Source of the DNA: a bacterium | Lineage (GTDB): Bacteria > Zixibacteria > MSB-5A5 > GN15 > FEB-12 | Direction: 5' to 3' | Length of the DNA stretch: 32,715 bases | NCBI GenBank assembly: GCA_024230675.1 | Contig: JAAERE010000516.1 | Coordinates: forward strand, 1 to 32,715 | In this document: piece by piece, positions 17,254 through 27,035 of the stretch | Layout: every line of letters starts with the position of its first letter | Position numbering within the stretch: position 1 is the first letter of the stretch | Notes under the pieces: model-generated | Seen by the model: the letters and a program-made list of their open reading frames with translations, nothing else | Databases searched by the model: none | Told to the model about the DNA's origin: nothing | Position numbers and translations under genes: made by a program

Positions 17254-18201
17254 CTAATTCTGGTTTATCTTCTTTATATAGGCAATCAGGGCGTCGACCT
17301 GCCGGTCCTTGAGAATGCCCTGAAAAGTCGGCATGACCGGCTGGTAACCATCGGCCACTTTCGCCTTTGGATTCAGAATTGATTCCCGCATGTAGTTTTC
17401 ATCCATAAGAACGCTGGAGCCGTCGCTCATACGAATCTCACTCCCGAATCGGCCGAGGAAAGTCGGACCTTCCAGTTTCTTGCCGTCGAGAGTATGACAG
17501 GTGACACAGGCTTTGGTAGTATACAACTGCTCGCCGTACTCCTCGAGCGTGAGGCCTTCCCCGAACACGGTTGACGCCTCCAACCAGGCGGCGTAGGCGG
17601 AATCGCTGACAACTTTCACGCTGCCGATCATCTCCGAATGACCCTTACCGCAGAACTCCGTGCAGTACAGATCGTACTCACCTTCGCGAGTCGCCTCGAA
17701 CCAGGACATGGAATAGCGGTTGGGGAGAACGTCCATTTTTATCCTGAAACTGGGGACAAAAAAGCTGTGAATGACGTCCGTGGACGACATCAGCAGCTTG
17801 ACCGGCTGATTTACCGGCACGACCAGTTCGTTGACGGCGTTGGCCCCCTCGGGGTAGTCAAACGTCCAGAACCATTTCTGGCCGGTTACCTTGACCTCTG
17901 TAGCGTAGGCGGGCGTCACGACCATTCTCATGTAGTCTTTGAAACCCCAGAAGAACACGATCACTATCAGCACGGTCGGGATTGCCGTCCAGGCGATCTC
18001 CAGGAAGAGATTGTGGTCCTTGGAGGTTGTGAGACCTGTTTTACCGCGACGCCGGTACCGAAGGCCGAAAAAGACAACGCCGAACACAACGATGGCGAAA
18101 AACACCGTGCTGACGTACAGAATGAAGTTGAAGAGGGCGTCCACCTCGCCGGCCATCGTTGATGACTGCGGGGGCAGCCAGAATGAACCCGTACTATCCA
18201 T
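17254..18201 (-). CDS. ctaC: Cytochrome c oxidase subunit II with fused cytochrome c domain (caa3 type)
   Basis: A 315-residue protein. Two membrane helices (about 24-46 and 68-88) are followed by the cupredoxin domain. CuA ligands are His145 (DVIHSFFVP) and Cys180, Glu182, Cys184, His188, Met191 in YCTEFCGKGHSEM. The aromatic WFW at 110-112 is the electron entry patch. Residues about 215-315 form a class I cytochrome c domain with CVTCH at 232-236 and a probable axial Met290 (QPVMPTF). The fused c-domain lets the oxidase accept electrons directly from ACIII without a soluble cytochrome. There is no cleavable signal or lipobox at the N-terminus. ATG 18201 comes 6 nt after the SCO gene stop. 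Confidence 0.96.
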   Translation of the reverse strand: MDSTGSFWLPPQSSTMAGEVDALFNFILYVSTVFFAIVVFGVVFFGLRYRRRGKTGLTTSKDHNLFLEIAWTAIPTVLIVIVFFWGFKDYMRMVVTPAYATEVKVTGQKWFWTFDYPEGANAVNELVVPVNQPVKLLMSSTDVIHSFFVPSFRIKMDVLPNRYSMSWFEATREGEYDLYCTEFCGKGHSEMIGSVKVVSDSAYAAWLEASTVFGEGLTLEEYGEQLYTTKACVTCHTLDGKKLEGPTFLGRFGSEIRMSDGSSVLMDENYMRESILNPKAKVADGYQPVMPTFQGILKDRQVDALIAYIKKINQN

Positions 18202-18207
18202 ATCAGA

Positions 18208-19092
18208 TCAATTCCTCACACCGTTTGTCGAAAGCGAACCAACGGCCGCAGCTTTCCTGCGGCTGCGCCGTCGCTCACCCAGCCGAAGCAATGCGATCAG
18301 CACCGTCAGGGCGACAAGCACGGTGGCGCCGCCCAGACGCATTACATTGCCTGCCATAACTACATATCCCCCGGCGTCCGGATCATAGTGAAAGCAATAG
18401 AGAATCAAGCGGTCGAGCGAGCTGCCGATTTTCCCCTCGGACGCCTCCAGCAGACTTAGCTTTAGATCCTGCTGCCTAAATTCGATTCCGTAGAGATAGC
18501 GGGATATAGTCCCGTCCTCCGCAATCACAAACGCTACTGCCGGATGCGCATACTCGTCCCGATCCTCATCGTAGAAATACTTGAACCCGACCGCGTCCGC
18601 CAGCTCCTCGATCTGGCCCTGAGCCCCCACGTGAAATACCCAGCCGGATTCACCGGTCAAAGTATCAAAGTCGTTCAGGTAATTTGTTTTCTTGGCGTGT
18701 GCCAATTCAGCGGTCTCGGTCGGGTCGATCCCTATCGTAATCATTTGAAATTCTTCACCGGGCTTCCAATCCAACTGCCGAACACCGTCCGAAAGCCCGT
18801 TGAACACCAGATTACAGAGCATCGGACATTCGTAATAGCCCAGAGTCAGCAGCAGCGGCTTGCCCTTGCCCAGGTAGTCGCTCAAGGGCACCTTCTCACC
18901 GTTGTCGTTGGTAAACACCAGGTTCGGGGGAATTTTCTCCCCCAGGTGCTCTTCGATATCGATTCGCTCCAGTTCGGCCTGAGTCTCGAGAACAGCCTGT
19001 GCCAGACCAGCTCTCGGGACCAGCGTCACCGTAATAGCGAGTAGAAGGATCGTTAAAGTCCACAATAGACTCATTTTGAAAGACTGCAACAT
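18208..19092 (-). CDS. SCO1/SenC copper chaperone with C-terminal membrane anchor
   Basis: A 294-residue protein. Residues 1-32 are a signal peptide or signal anchor (SLLWTLTILLLAITVTLVPRAGLAQA). The thioredoxin-like SCO domain (about 55-215) has YYECPMLCN with Cys89 and Cys93, and His183 in EYAHPAVAFVIAEDG, the three copper ligands needed to load CuA of subunit II. A segment LYCFHYDPDAGGYVVMAGNVMRLGG precedes a transmembrane helix at about 254-272 and a basic tail (RRRSRRKA); this extension is absent from the SCO domain fused to the heme A synthase. ATG 19092 has GAGGGAG directly upstream. It lies just before ctaC, its expected client, with a 6-nt gap. The island thus encodes two different SCO proteins. 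Confidence 0.92.
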   Translation of the reverse strand: MLQSFKMSLLWTLTILLLAITVTLVPRAGLAQAVLETQAELERIDIEEHLGEKIPPNLVFTNDNGEKVPLSDYLGKGKPLLLTLGYYECPMLCNLVFNGLSDGVRQLDWKPGEEFQMITIGIDPTETAELAHAKKTNYLNDFDTLTGESGWVFHVGAQGQIEELADAVGFKYFYDEDRDEYAHPAVAFVIAEDGTISRYLYGIEFRQQDLKLSLLEASEGKIGSSLDRLILYCFHYDPDAGGYVVMAGNVMRLGGATVLVALTVLIALLRLGERRRSRRKAAAVGSLSTNGVRN

Positions 19093-19112
19093 GACTCCCT
19101 CAATAACGGCTG

Positions 19113-19442
19113 TTACCTGATTTGAGTTCCCGAGGCTTCGCGCGCCATAAGAACCATCGCGCTGTCAATCGGGACTTGATAAGTCTCCCTTGTCGAGTCG
19201 ATTAGCCGGTAGCTGGTTAGCACTTCAACCTCGGCGGCCTGGAGGGCCTTGAGGTCGGGAGATTCCGGCTGGAGGACGTTCTCAAGAACGACTTCCTCTC
19301 GAACGGCAATGAAATAATCGTAGAGCAGCACCACGGCGATGACAATGACCACCACACTTACCAGAATGACCCCGACCAGCGAGCGGACGTTGGCGTCCCG
19401 CTTTTCGTATCCCGAGGGGTTGGTGGAATGTGAGGAGCTCAT
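19113..19442 (-). CDS. Small one-helix membrane protein of the ACIII-oxidase operon
   Basis: A 109-residue protein with a polar N-terminus, a single strong helix at about 22-42 (LVGVILVSVVVIVIAVVLLYDYF) and an extracytoplasmic domain. Its end reads YRLIDSTRETYQVPIDSAMVLMARE, a pattern (aromatic, Asp, then xVPID-x-AM) I associate with small proteins in oxidase and ACIII clusters, but I cannot name the family with certainty. It starts with ATG 19442, 9 nt after actF, and is followed by the SCO gene after 20 nt. A structural linker or extra subunit between ACIII and the oxidase, or an assembly protein, would fit. No heme or metal motif is present. Confidence 0.75.
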   Translation of the reverse strand: MSSSHSTNPSGYEKRDANVRSLVGVILVSVVVIVIAVVLLYDYFIAVREEVVLENVLQPESPDLKALQAAEVEVLTSYRLIDSTRETYQVPIDSAMVLMAREASGTQIR

Positions 19443-19451
19443 ATACTGATC

Positions 19452-20636
19452 TCAGTTATTGACGAAATTTATGGAATTATCAAGCTCCGGATCTCCGACC
19501 GGCACAACCGGACTGGAGCCGATACGTCGCCAGAGCTGCCAGATGAAAATACCGCCCAGCCCCAATACCGCCGCTATCTCCAGGCCACCTATTGAGGCCC
19601 CCTGCTCCGTGAACGTAGGATAGATCAGCCAGTAGTAGTCAAGCCAGTGCATTACCAGGAACCAAATCCCGAGAAAGCCCATGATCGGCAGGCTCCGCTT
19701 AACGTTTCTGAATAAGAGTATAACAAATGGCAGGGCGAAGTGGCCGAACAGCAGCACCAGGCTGACGATCTTCCAACTCCCTTCCCATCGGGCGGTATAC
19801 CAGAAAGTTTCCTCTGGAAGGTTGCCGTACCAGATCAGGAAATACTGGGCAAATCCGATATAGCCCCAGAAGATCGTGAAGGCCAGCATCAACTTACCCA
19901 GATCGTGAAAGTGTTCCAGCGTAAAAGTGTTCCTGAGAGCATCCTCTTTCCTCAGGTACAGGCAAACGCCCGTAACCACGGCAACCGCGTTCAGGAAGCT
20001 GCCCGAAAAAAGGTACACACCAAACACTGTCGAGAACCAGTGCGGCTCCAACGACATCAACCAGTCCCAACCGGACAGCGTAATGGTTGCCGCAAACAGC
20101 AGCATCCCTATGGCGGAGATTTTCCGCATACTTTTTAGATGTTCCGGTTTGTGCCCCGCGTCCTGTTTCAGCGACACCCTATAGAGCAACACGGCCAGTA
20201 TCGACCAGATAGCAAAGTACGCCACGGTTCTGATCGTAAAAAAGCCCACGTTGAGATAGGCGGCTTTGCCTTGAAGCGCATGATCCGCCGCCACGGCTTC
20301 CGTATGCGACCAATGGTACAGGTCGTGAATACCGAAGTAGACCGGAATGAACGCCAGAAACAGCCAGGGAAGCTGCATCATCAGGTTTTCGCAAATCCTT
20401 CGTACTACCACGCTCCATCGCGCGCCGGTCAGGTGATGCATCATCGTGAAAAACAATCCACCGAGAGCTATGCTGGTCCAAAAGACAAACGCTGTCAGAA
20501 ACGCGTGGTAAAAACGCTCGGGTTCCGAGACCCAGCCCAGGGCACTGGCTGCCAGTCCGACAACACCAACCACCAGGGCGATGATTCCCAGGCGACCTTT
20601 TTCAATCAGCTTGTATGTCTTGCTGTCAGCCGTCAT
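19452..20636 (-). CDS. actF: Alternative complex III subunit ActF
   Basis: A 394-residue, roughly ten-helix integral membrane protein of the ACIII quinol:cytochrome c/acceptor oxidoreductase family. It shares the NrfD-like architecture with ActC. Runs typical of ActF are SWxxSLEPHWFSTVFGVYLFSG (here LSGWDWLMSLEPHWFSTVFG), EDFHDLGKL-type (here LEHFHDLGKLMLAFTIFWGYIGFAQYFLIWYGNLPEET) and FLVMHWLDYYWLIYP near the C-terminus. It carries no heme; in solved ACIII structures this subunit helps form the membrane core. ATG 20636 lies 15 nt after the actE stop. Its place, last of the six act genes, matches the canonical order. Confidence 0.93.
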   Translation of the reverse strand: MTADSKTYKLIEKGRLGIIALVVGVVGLAASALGWVSEPERFYHAFLTAFVFWTSIALGGLFFTMMHHLTGARWSVVVRRICENLMMQLPWLFLAFIPVYFGIHDLYHWSHTEAVAADHALQGKAAYLNVGFFTIRTVAYFAIWSILAVLLYRVSLKQDAGHKPEHLKSMRKISAIGMLLFAATITLSGWDWLMSLEPHWFSTVFGVYLFSGSFLNAVAVVTGVCLYLRKEDALRNTFTLEHFHDLGKLMLAFTIFWGYIGFAQYFLIWYGNLPEETFWYTARWEGSWKIVSLVLLFGHFALPFVILLFRNVKRSLPIMGFLGIWFLVMHWLDYYWLIYPTFTEQGASIGGLEIAAVLGLGGIFIWQLWRRIGSSPVVPVGDPELDNSINFVNN

Positions 20637-20651
20637 TAGTCTTCCATTCCG

Positions 20652-21266
20652 CTATTTCAAACCCTGCCGTATCGACTCGGGCACGTCTTCGACGGTTGCG
20701 TTCTGGCTGCGCTGTAACGCCCGGAAGTAGGCCACGATAGCCCAGCGATCTTCCACCGAGATCTGATATTTGTACGGCGGCATATTGCGAATGCCGTTGG
20801 TAATCACATCGAAAAGGTGCCCGTCTTCGACATCGCGAAGCCTCTGCTCGTGGAAGCTTGGCGGCGCCAGCATACCTTTCTGAACCACAATCGCCTTGAT
20901 ATCCTGAGCCGCTCCCGTCTGGCCGTGACAGGGAGAACAATAGATGCTGTACCTCTCTCGCCCGCGCTCCAGCAGTTCCATTGTAACCGGCACCGGGGAT
21001 ACCTTGACGAGTTTGCCGTTCTCCGTTTTTCCAGTATAAAAAACTACGTCCTCGCGAAGCCAGCCGCGCGCGACGGTACCTTCCACCGGCTGGCGCATCG
21101 CCTGACCATCGACAAAGAACTCGCTCGACGCCTGCGCCTTGTATTTCGGCTGCTCGTCCATGTTGGTGTTGAGATGGATGGGCGGTTCATCCGAGGGCCG
21201 GTTGCGAGCGCAGCCCACCGCCAGCACCAGGCACAACATCGCGGCTGTTAGTATTCTCATCTTCAT
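20652..21266 (-). CDS. actE: Alternative complex III subunit ActE, monoheme cytochrome c lipoprotein
   Basis: A 204-residue protein. The N-terminus MKMRILTAAMLCLVLAVGCA is a lipoprotein signal with probable lipidated Cys19. A class I cytochrome c fold occupies about 93-195: CSPCH at 110-114 binds the single heme, and Met162 in NMPPYKY is the likely axial ligand. Between them, GTVARGWLREDVVFYTG is typical of ActE proteins. It acts on the outer face of the membrane and passes electrons from the ACIII core to the oxidase. ATG 21266 overlaps the actD stop (ATGA). A second ATG two codons on is an equally possible start. Confidence 0.93.
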   Translation of the reverse strand: MKMRILTAAMLCLVLAVGCARNRPSDEPPIHLNTNMDEQPKYKAQASSEFFVDGQAMRQPVEGTVARGWLREDVVFYTGKTENGKLVKVSPVPVTMELLERGRERYSIYCSPCHGQTGAAQDIKAIVVQKGMLAPPSFHEQRLRDVEDGHLFDVITNGIRNMPPYKYQISVEDRWAIVAYFRALQRSQNATVEDVPESIRQGLK

Positions 21267-21811
21267 TTGCCCGTCACCACTTCAACGTTCTTGCCGCCGA
21301 TTGACTCCAGGAAGGCCGCCGTTTCCTTTTCATCGAACTGAGGGTCTTCCGCTTCAATACTCACGAAAAACCCGTCGTCCGAGAATTTCCCGAAGTTCGG
21401 GGAATAGAAAATCCCGTGAAACAACTGCGGCAGACGGTTTATGATCAACATGCTGAAAAACGCTCCCAGCGCTCCACCCAGCACAGTGACTCCAAAGGTA
21501 ACGATAACAAAAGCCTGATAGCTGAACAGCGGCTTACCGGAAATAACCAGAGGATAGTCCACGGCGCTCGTCCACCATTGCAGCCAAAGCGCGAAAGCGC
21601 CCCCCAGGAACGCACAGATGCCCGCAATATAGCCGACCGCCGAGCGCTTGAGCCCCATCGCCGCATCCATCCCGTGAATCGGGAACGGCGAGTGACAGTC
21701 AAATTTCCTATAGCCCTTGTCGCGCACCTGTTCGGCCGCCTTCAGGAGCCCGGCTGTTCCTTCAAACTCGGCCAGTACTGCGTAAGTTCTCTTTGCTGTT
21801 GCCGTACTCAT
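21263..21811 (-). CDS. actD: Alternative complex III subunit ActD (DUF3341)
   Basis: A 182-residue protein of the DUF3341 family. A soluble N-terminal part (YAVLAEFEGTAGLLKAAEQVRDKGYRKFDCHSPFPIHGMDAAMGLKRS) is followed by two helices at about 58-78 and 97-122 with GGAFALWLQWWT and GALGAFFSMLIINRLP, then DDGFFVSIEA near the C-terminus. The subunit has no cofactor and packs against ActC and ActF. ATG 21811 shares one base with the actC stop (TGATG), and its own stop overlaps actE, so translation of C, D and E is probably coupled. Confidence 0.94.
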   Translation of the reverse strand: MSTATAKRTYAVLAEFEGTAGLLKAAEQVRDKGYRKFDCHSPFPIHGMDAAMGLKRSAVGYIAGICAFLGGAFALWLQWWTSAVDYPLVISGKPLFSYQAFVIVTFGVTVLGGALGAFFSMLIINRLPQLFHGIFYSPNFGKFSDDGFFVSIEAEDPQFDEKETAAFLESIGGKNVEVVTGK

Positions 21812-23196
21812 CAGTGCGACCCTCCCTTGTGATGAGGGTCAGCTTCGGGAAGGACACCCTTCACCTCAAACATAGCCACTACCGGCAGGAATCGCAGGAA
21901 CAACAGGAACAGCGTGAAAAACAGGCCAAACGATCCGATAAACGTCAGCACATCCCAGGTAGTCGGCGAGTAATAGTCCCAGCTCGACGGCAGGTAGTCG
22001 CGCGCCAGGCTCATTACAATTACGAAGCGCTCAAACCACATGCCGATGTTGATGAAGATCGAAGCTACAAACATGACCGGGATGCTGGTACGAAGTTTCC
22101 TGAACCAGAACATCTGAGGGATCAGCACGTTGCAGCTGATCATTATCCAGTACGCCCAGGCGTAAGGTCCAAAAGCACGGTTGATAAACGCAAACTGCTC
22201 GTAGGCGTTGCCGCTGTACCAGGCGATGAAGAACTCGCAAGCGTAAGAATAACCCACCATCATGCCGGTCAGCAGCATTATCTTGTTCATCTTCTCGAGG
22301 TGCTGATTGGTTATGAAGTCTTCGAGGTGGAACACCTTGCGAGTGATTATCCCCAGGGTCATTACCATGGCAAACCCGGAAAAGATAGCCCCCGCCACAA
22401 AGTACGGCGGGAATATTGTTGTATGCCAGCCGGGTACGACGGATACCGCGAAATCGGTACTAACCACTGAGTGCACCGACAGCACCAGCGGCGTTGATAC
22501 GCCGGCCAGAATCAGATAAGCCAGCTCGTAGTGCTTCCACTGGCGATTGCCGCCGCGCCAGCCCAGCGAGAATATTCCAAGGACGATCTTGCGTATTTTT
22601 GTTGTAGCACGATCTCGCAGTGTGGCCAGATCCGGGATCAAGCCGGTGTACCAAAAAACCAGTGAACAGGTAAAATAGATGGAGACAGCAAACACATCCC
22701 AGAGTAGCGGGCTGCGGAAGTTCGGCCACATATCCATCTGGTTCGGAAGAGGGAACATCCAGTAGACCACCCAGATACGTCCGACGTGAATGCCGGGGAA
22801 CACCAGCGCACAGATAACCGCAAAGAGCGTCATTGCCTCCGCAAAGCGGTTGATCGAAGTCCGCCACTTCTGGCGGAACAAAAAGAGAATCGCCGAGATG
22901 AGAGTACCGGCGTGACCGATTCCGACCCAGAAAACGAAGTTCACAATCGCCCAGCCCCAGGCGACCGGGACGTTGAGCCCCCAGATTCCAATTCCTTCGT
23001 AGAACAGATAACCTATCGAACCCAGCAGCAACAGAGCCACCGACGCTGCCAGGCTGAGCGCGGCCAGCCACGTTAGGGTGGTCTTTCGCTCCGCCAGCTT
23101 TGAGATCCGGTCCGTGACCGTTCCGAAGGTCTGGTTGCCCAAAATCAGGGGCGGCTCGGCCGGCGGCATCTGTTCTTTGTTCTCGACTGTGCTCAT
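21811..23196 (-). CDS. actC: Alternative complex III subunit ActC (NrfD-like quinol-binding subunit)
   Basis: A 461-residue NrfD/PsrC-type integral membrane protein with about ten helices. Typical runs include [45 protein letters not shown]-type [16 protein letters not shown], and [18 protein letters not shown]. ActC lies under ActB in the complex and is thought to carry the quinol site near the periplasmic side. ATG 23196 lies 10 nt after the actB stop. The C-terminal tail is short and His-rich (DPHHKGGSH), which I do not consider functionally proven. Confidence 0.95.
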   Translation of the reverse strand: MSTVENKEQMPPAEPPLILGNQTFGTVTDRISKLAERKTTLTWLAALSLAASVALLLLGSIGYLFYEGIGIWGLNVPVAWGWAIVNFVFWVGIGHAGTLISAILFLFRQKWRTSINRFAEAMTLFAVICALVFPGIHVGRIWVVYWMFPLPNQMDMWPNFRSPLLWDVFAVSIYFTCSLVFWYTGLIPDLATLRDRATTKIRKIVLGIFSLGWRGGNRQWKHYELAYLILAGVSTPLVLSVHSVVSTDFAVSVVPGWHTTIFPPYFVAGAIFSGFAMVMTLGIITRKVFHLEDFITNQHLEKMNKIMLLTGMMVGYSYACEFFIAWYSGNAYEQFAFINRAFGPYAWAYWIMISCNVLIPQMFWFRKLRTSIPVMFVASIFINIGMWFERFVIVMSLARDYLPSSWDYYSPTTWDVLTFIGSFGLFFTLFLLFLRFLPVVAMFEVKGVLPEADPHHKGGSH

Positions 23197-23206
23197 CTCT
23201 TGTCTA

Positions 23207-26203
23207 TCAACCGTTCTCGTGTTCTGACTTGTGGCTCTCTTTGGATACCAACGCAGGATTGGGGTTGCGCAGCCGCGCCATGTAGGACGTCCGCGGCCGG
23301 GTATTGATCTCTTCCAACACGTGGTACTTGCGGTTGTTTTCTTTCAGCTTCGAAACTTCGCTCTCGGGATCGTTGATATTGCCGAATACAATCGCCTTCG
23401 CCGGGCAGCTCTGCTGGCAGGCGGTGACAATTTCGCCGTCGGCCACTTCGCGGCCCTTGCTCCTGGAGTCTATCTTGGCGGTGTTGATCCGTTGTATACA
23501 ATAGGTACACTTCTCCATCACACCGCGGAACCGCACCGTGACTTCGGGGTTCTGAGCCATCTTGGCGACTTCGGGAATATCATTCGTGTAATTAAAGAAA
23601 TTGAATCGGCGGACTTTGTAAGGACAGTTGTTAGAGCAATAACGCGTCCCGATGCACCGGTTGTACACCATGACGTTAAGACCTTCGTCGTCGTGCGTGG
23701 TCGCCGCGACCGGGCAGACCTGCTCGCAAGGGGCGTTTTCGCACTGCTGACAGGTCATGGGCTGCATGACAACTTCGGGGTTTTCTTTGTCCCCGGCGTA
23801 ATAACGATCCAAACGCACCCAGTGCATTTCGCGACCGTTGTGCACCTGCTCCTTGCCGACAATGGGGATGTTGTTTTCGCTCTGGCAGGCGATTACACAC
23901 GCTCCGCAGCCGGTACAGGCGTTAAGGTCGATCGACATGCCCCATTGATAGCCCTTATCGTACTTGACTTCATCCCACAGCGCCACGAGCGGCGGATGAT
24001 GCGGCTCCTCAGGGAAAAACTCCACCTTGTCTTTGTAGCCGGCCAGCGTGTTCTCTCGCACGATCGGGCGGCCTTCCATGCTGCCGTGATCCTGCGTATT
24101 CGCAAGCGTATAATTGTTACCGATATTACCGACCGTCAGGCCGGACGCAAAGTAAGGAGCGCCCGCCGTTCTTAGCCTGTAAGTGTCAAAACCGGTGTTG
24201 GTGCCAACGCGTCCGGCCGCCGTCCGGCCGTAACCCAGCGCCACCGCAACCGTGTACTTCGCCTGGCCGGGCGAGATCCAGACCGGCATTTCCAGCGACC
24301 GGCCCTCATAGTTCAACGTGACCATGTCTCCGTTTTCTACCTTCAACTCCTCGGCAGTAGCCGGACTTACGAGAGCGACATTGTCCCAGGCTATCTTGGT
24401 TACTGCGTCAGGCAGTTCCTGAAGCCACCCGTTGTTGGCAAAACGGCCGTCGAATACATTTGACGAATAGAAGCCGATCTCCATGTTGGACACGGTGACC
24501 TTCGACTTCTCAACTGTGCTTGCGGAAATAATACCCGTCAAGCCGCGCCTGTCGATTCGCGGGATCACATTTGCAGCCGCGCTTCCGGTCAACAGACCGT
24601 CGTGGAGCACCCGCCGCCACTTCTTGTCGAAGTCGCCTCCTCCGAGGATGTCTTTCCAGGTATCCTTAACGGCGTCGTGAGCTGACTTCGTTTCGCCGCT
24701 TGTCAGCAGCGAAGCAAACTCCAGATCGGTGTGAGCTCCGTAAAGCGGTTCGATCAGCGGTTGGATGACGCTTGTTGTGCCGTCGACCGCACGTGCGTCT
24801 CCCCAGCTCTCCAGGAAGTGCGCCTGCGGTACGTGCCAGTTGGCACCGGCTGCGCTTTCATCGGCGTAAAGACCAAAATGTATTATCGTTTTGACTTTGC
24901 GAAGCGAAGAGGCAAACTCCAGGTCGACCGGGGCGTTGTATACGGGATTGCCTCCCAGGTAGATCAGAGTCGAAACTCGACCCTCGCGCATGTCGGCCGT
25001 CAATTCGGCCAACGTCTCACGATTCGAATCCGGGCTGTCACTGTTCTCATTATAAGAAACCGTCTCGCCGATATTCCCCAGCGCTTCATTCAGCGCCAGG
25101 ACCAGGGCATGCACTTCGGCTGGTTGACGCCGTCCTACAACTATCAGGCTTTGCCTGCCGGCAGCAATCAGGTCTGCCGCGGCAACCTCTAGCCATTTGC
25201 CGTCAAAATCGCTCCCGTCCGGCAGCGTCACATTGTCTAATACGTTGAGGAGCACTCCCTGTCGGCTCAGCTCTCCGGCCAGGGCGCGAGCAAAAGCCGC
25301 AATACGGCCGCCTTCTATTGCCAACCGATGATCCGCGGTAGACCCGGTTATTGACAGCGCGGTTTCAACTACGTACAAGCGGCTCATATCGTCTTGCTGC
25401 GAGAGCACCCGCCGGCCGTCGGCAAAGCCGAGTGTGGCCTTGACCGACTCGCTTTCGAAACCGAGAAAATCGGAATCGAGAGAAAGAACAACCTTCGCTT
25501 TGCTGTAATCGTACACCGGCTGAAGCTTCCGGCCGGTGGCGGCCTCAATACCGAGGCTTATGTTTCCATCGCTCACCGGGTCGTAGCTGACCCATTTCGC
25601 GCGTGGGTATGCCTTTTCAAATTGTGTCTTCAGACGGGACAGCGACGGCGAAGAAAAAGATTCCGAGAGAACAGCCAGACCTTCGCCTCCGTCAGCGATA
25701 TGCCAGACCTGCTGTTTTTTCCAGAAGGCGACAAAGGCGTCCCAATCCGAGGACCTGCCGTCCTTCAGAACTTCCTGCGAACGATCCGGATCATACAACC
25801 CCAGAATCGAGGCTTGCATGAAAGTGCCGGCCGCACCTTGCGAGGACGGATGAAGTTCGTTGCCCTCGATCTTGACCGGACGTCCTTCGCGGCTGGTCAC
25901 GACCAGACCGCAGGCGGAGCCGCCAAGCGGCATCGTCGTGGCGTACCGATTGGGCAGACCCGGCTGGATTTCCTCGGGACGCGTCACGTACGGCACGATC
26001 TTCTCTACCGGCCGACGGCACCCGGCCAAACCGGCCAGGGCCAGCGAAGCTCCCATAGTGGTCAGGAAACTTCGGCGCGACCATGCATTCCCGGCGAGCT
26101 CGACGGTCCCTTTTGGGAATTCCCGGTGCAGGAATTCCTTGAACTCGTCGGTATCGGCCAGTTGGTTAAGCGACCGCCAGTATTCTTTTCCCTGTCGTCC
26201 CAT
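23207..26203 (-). CDS. actB: Alternative complex III subunit ActB (molybdopterin-like + iron-sulfur fusion)
   Basis: A 998-residue extracytoplasmic protein. A twin-arginine motif SRRSFL at 42-47 precedes a hydrophobic stretch and LAGC (Cys62), so it is probably Tat-exported and may be lipidated. Residues about 75-735 resemble the molybdopterin oxidoreductase fold; in characterised ACIII this domain has lost its cofactor, and I see no reason to expect activity here. From about 750 on lies a ferredoxin-like domain with [37 protein letters not shown] and CTYC...ACQQSCP, enough cysteines for the [3Fe-4S] and three [4Fe-4S] centres known in ActB. These relay electrons from the quinol site to the hemes of ActA and ActE. 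ATG 26203 is 14 nt after actA. Confidence 0.95.
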   Translation of the reverse strand: MGRQGKEYWRSLNQLADTDEFKEFLHREFPKGTVELAGNAWSRRSFLTTMGASLALAGLAGCRRPVEKIVPYVTRPEEIQPGLPNRYATTMPLGGSACGLVVTSREGRPVKIEGNELHPSSQGAAGTFMQASILGLYDPDRSQEVLKDGRSSDWDAFVAFWKKQQVWHIADGGEGLAVLSESFSSPSLSRLKTQFEKAYPRAKWVSYDPVSDGNISLGIEAATGRKLQPVYDYSKAKVVLSLDSDFLGFESESVKATLGFADGRRVLSQQDDMSRLYVVETALSITGSTADHRLAIEGGRIAAFARALAGELSRQGVLLNVLDNVTLPDGSDFDGKWLEVAAADLIAAGRQSLIVVGRRQPAEVHALVLALNEALGNIGETVSYNENSDSPDSNRETLAELTADMREGRVSTLIYLGGNPVYNAPVDLEFASSLRKVKTIIHFGLYADESAAGANWHVPQAHFLESWGDARAVDGTTSVIQPLIEPLYGAHTDLEFASLLTSGETKSAHDAVKDTWKDILGGGDFDKKWRRVLHDGLLTGSAAANVIPRIDRRGLTGIISASTVEKSKVTVSNMEIGFYSSNVFDGRFANNGWLQELPDAVTKIAWDNVALVSPATAEELKVENGDMVTLNYEGRSLEMPVWISPGQAKYTVAVALGYGRTAAGRVGTNTGFDTYRLRTAGAPYFASGLTVGNIGNNYTLANTQDHGSMEGRPIVRENTLAGYKDKVEFFPEEPHHPPLVALWDEVKYDKGYQWGMSIDLNACTGCGACVIACQSENNIPIVGKEQVHNGREMHWVRLDRYYAGDKENPEVVMQPMTCQQCENAPCEQVCPVAATTHDDEGLNVMVYNRCIGTRYCSNNCPYKVRRFNFFNYTNDIPEVAKMAQNPEVTVRFRGVMEKCTYCIQRINTAKIDSRSKGREVADGEIVTACQQSCPAKAIVFGNINDPESEVSKLKENNRKYHVLEEINTRPRTSYMARLRNPNPALVSKESHKSEHENG

Positions 26204-26217
26204 AATGATCTTGCCGT

Positions 26218-26865
26218 CTATCTATGACACGCCGAGCATTCGATCGACGGGTTGATGTCTTTTTCGGTGCGCGCCGCGCGGGCAAACTCAGCCTGGCTGA
26301 CCGGCGCTTCCCATTTCATGTTCGTCACCTGATCGAGAGGTCTAAGATGTAAGTCTGGATTCTTGTGGCAGTTGAGGCACCAGCCCATACTGAGCGGCTC
26401 CACCAGCGCCACTTCTTCCATCTGGTCAACCCGGCCGTGACAACTGGCACATCCCACTCCAGCCGTGATGTGGGCGGAATGATCGAAGTAGGCATAATCG
26501 GGAAGGTTGTGGACTCGGACCCATTCGATCGGGCGACCGGACGCAAAACTCTCACGAACCAACGCCAGTTTGTCGCTGTCTGTATTGACCATGGTGTGAC
26601 AGTTCATGCAAGTACGAGTGGGCGGCACGTTGGCCTGCGCCTGGGTTTCGACGCCGGTGTGACAATAACGACAGTCTATCCCCAGGTCCCCGGCGTGAAC
26701 TTTGTGTGAGTAGGCCACCGGCTGTTTCGGTCGATAGCCGACGTCGGTATACTCCGGCGAAAAGTAGTACCAGACAAATCCTACCGCCCCCGTGAGGAGA
26801 ACGAAAGTTCCCAGGGCCACGTAGGTGGGGAGATTGTTGGTCCATTTAGGAAATATCTGCGCCAA
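26218..26865 (-). CDS. actA: Alternative complex III subunit ActA, pentaheme cytochrome c
   Basis: A 215-residue protein with one N-terminal helix (about 14-35, VALGTFVLLTGAVGFVWYYF) that anchors an extracytoplasmic multiheme domain. Five CxxCH sites are visible: CRYCH (65-69), CMNCH (86-90), CASCH (139-143), CLNCH (163-167) and CSACH (210-214), the last one residue from the stop. Extra histidines (YSHKVH, FDHSAH) are likely distal ligands. ActA carries electrons in the ACIII complex. The start is TTG 26865: an in-frame TAA lies about ten codons upstream and no ATG precedes the helix. The Shine-Dalgarno is weak. It is the first gene of the act run, about 66 nt after a predicted promoter. Confidence 0.94.
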   Translation of the reverse strand: MAQIFPKWTNNLPTYVALGTFVLLTGAVGFVWYYFSPEYTDVGYRPKQPVAYSHKVHAGDLGIDCRYCHTGVETQAQANVPPTRTCMNCHTMVNTDSDKLALVRESFASGRPIEWVRVHNLPDYAYFDHSAHITAGVGCASCHGRVDQMEEVALVEPLSMGWCLNCHKNPDLHLRPLDQVTNMKWEAPVSQAEFARAARTEKDINPSIECSACHR

Positions 26866-26938
26866 GGAGTTCTTTCTCTGCCTTCTACCTTATGCAGGCG
26901 TCGCCGCAAACCCGTCCATAGAATGATAATTGGGGATA

Positions 26939-26967
26939 AATAAATGAACATCGACCGTTTCTGTCAA
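26939..26967 (-). promoter_or_regulatory. Predicted promoter of the act-cta operon, with a dyad over the -35
   Basis: On the minus strand a perfect TTGACA (26967-26962) is followed after 17 nt by TTTATT (26944-26939, 4/6), giving a start near 26931 and a leader of about 66 nt to actA. The -35 lies within an inverted repeat CTGTCAA (26961-26967) / TTGACAG (26984-26990), which could let a regulator block or recruit RNA polymerase. The gap to ctaB (26866-27035) holds nothing else that I recognise. Confidence 0.5.
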
Positions 26968-27035
26968 CTACTAATTGGACCTTTTGACAGCCGAACATAG
27001 ACAATGGAGTTTTTATTAACCCTGAGCTCACGTCG

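Noticed and set aside
23950..26000. ActB as an active molybdenum enzyme
   Set aside because: The molybdopterin-like domain of ActB is known to lack the cofactor, and the act context explains the gene fully.
23231..26227. Long open frames on the plus strand opposite actB
   Set aside because: They mirror the strong codon pattern of actB, have no signature, no ribosome site and Arg/His/Pro-rich composition typical of antisense shadows.
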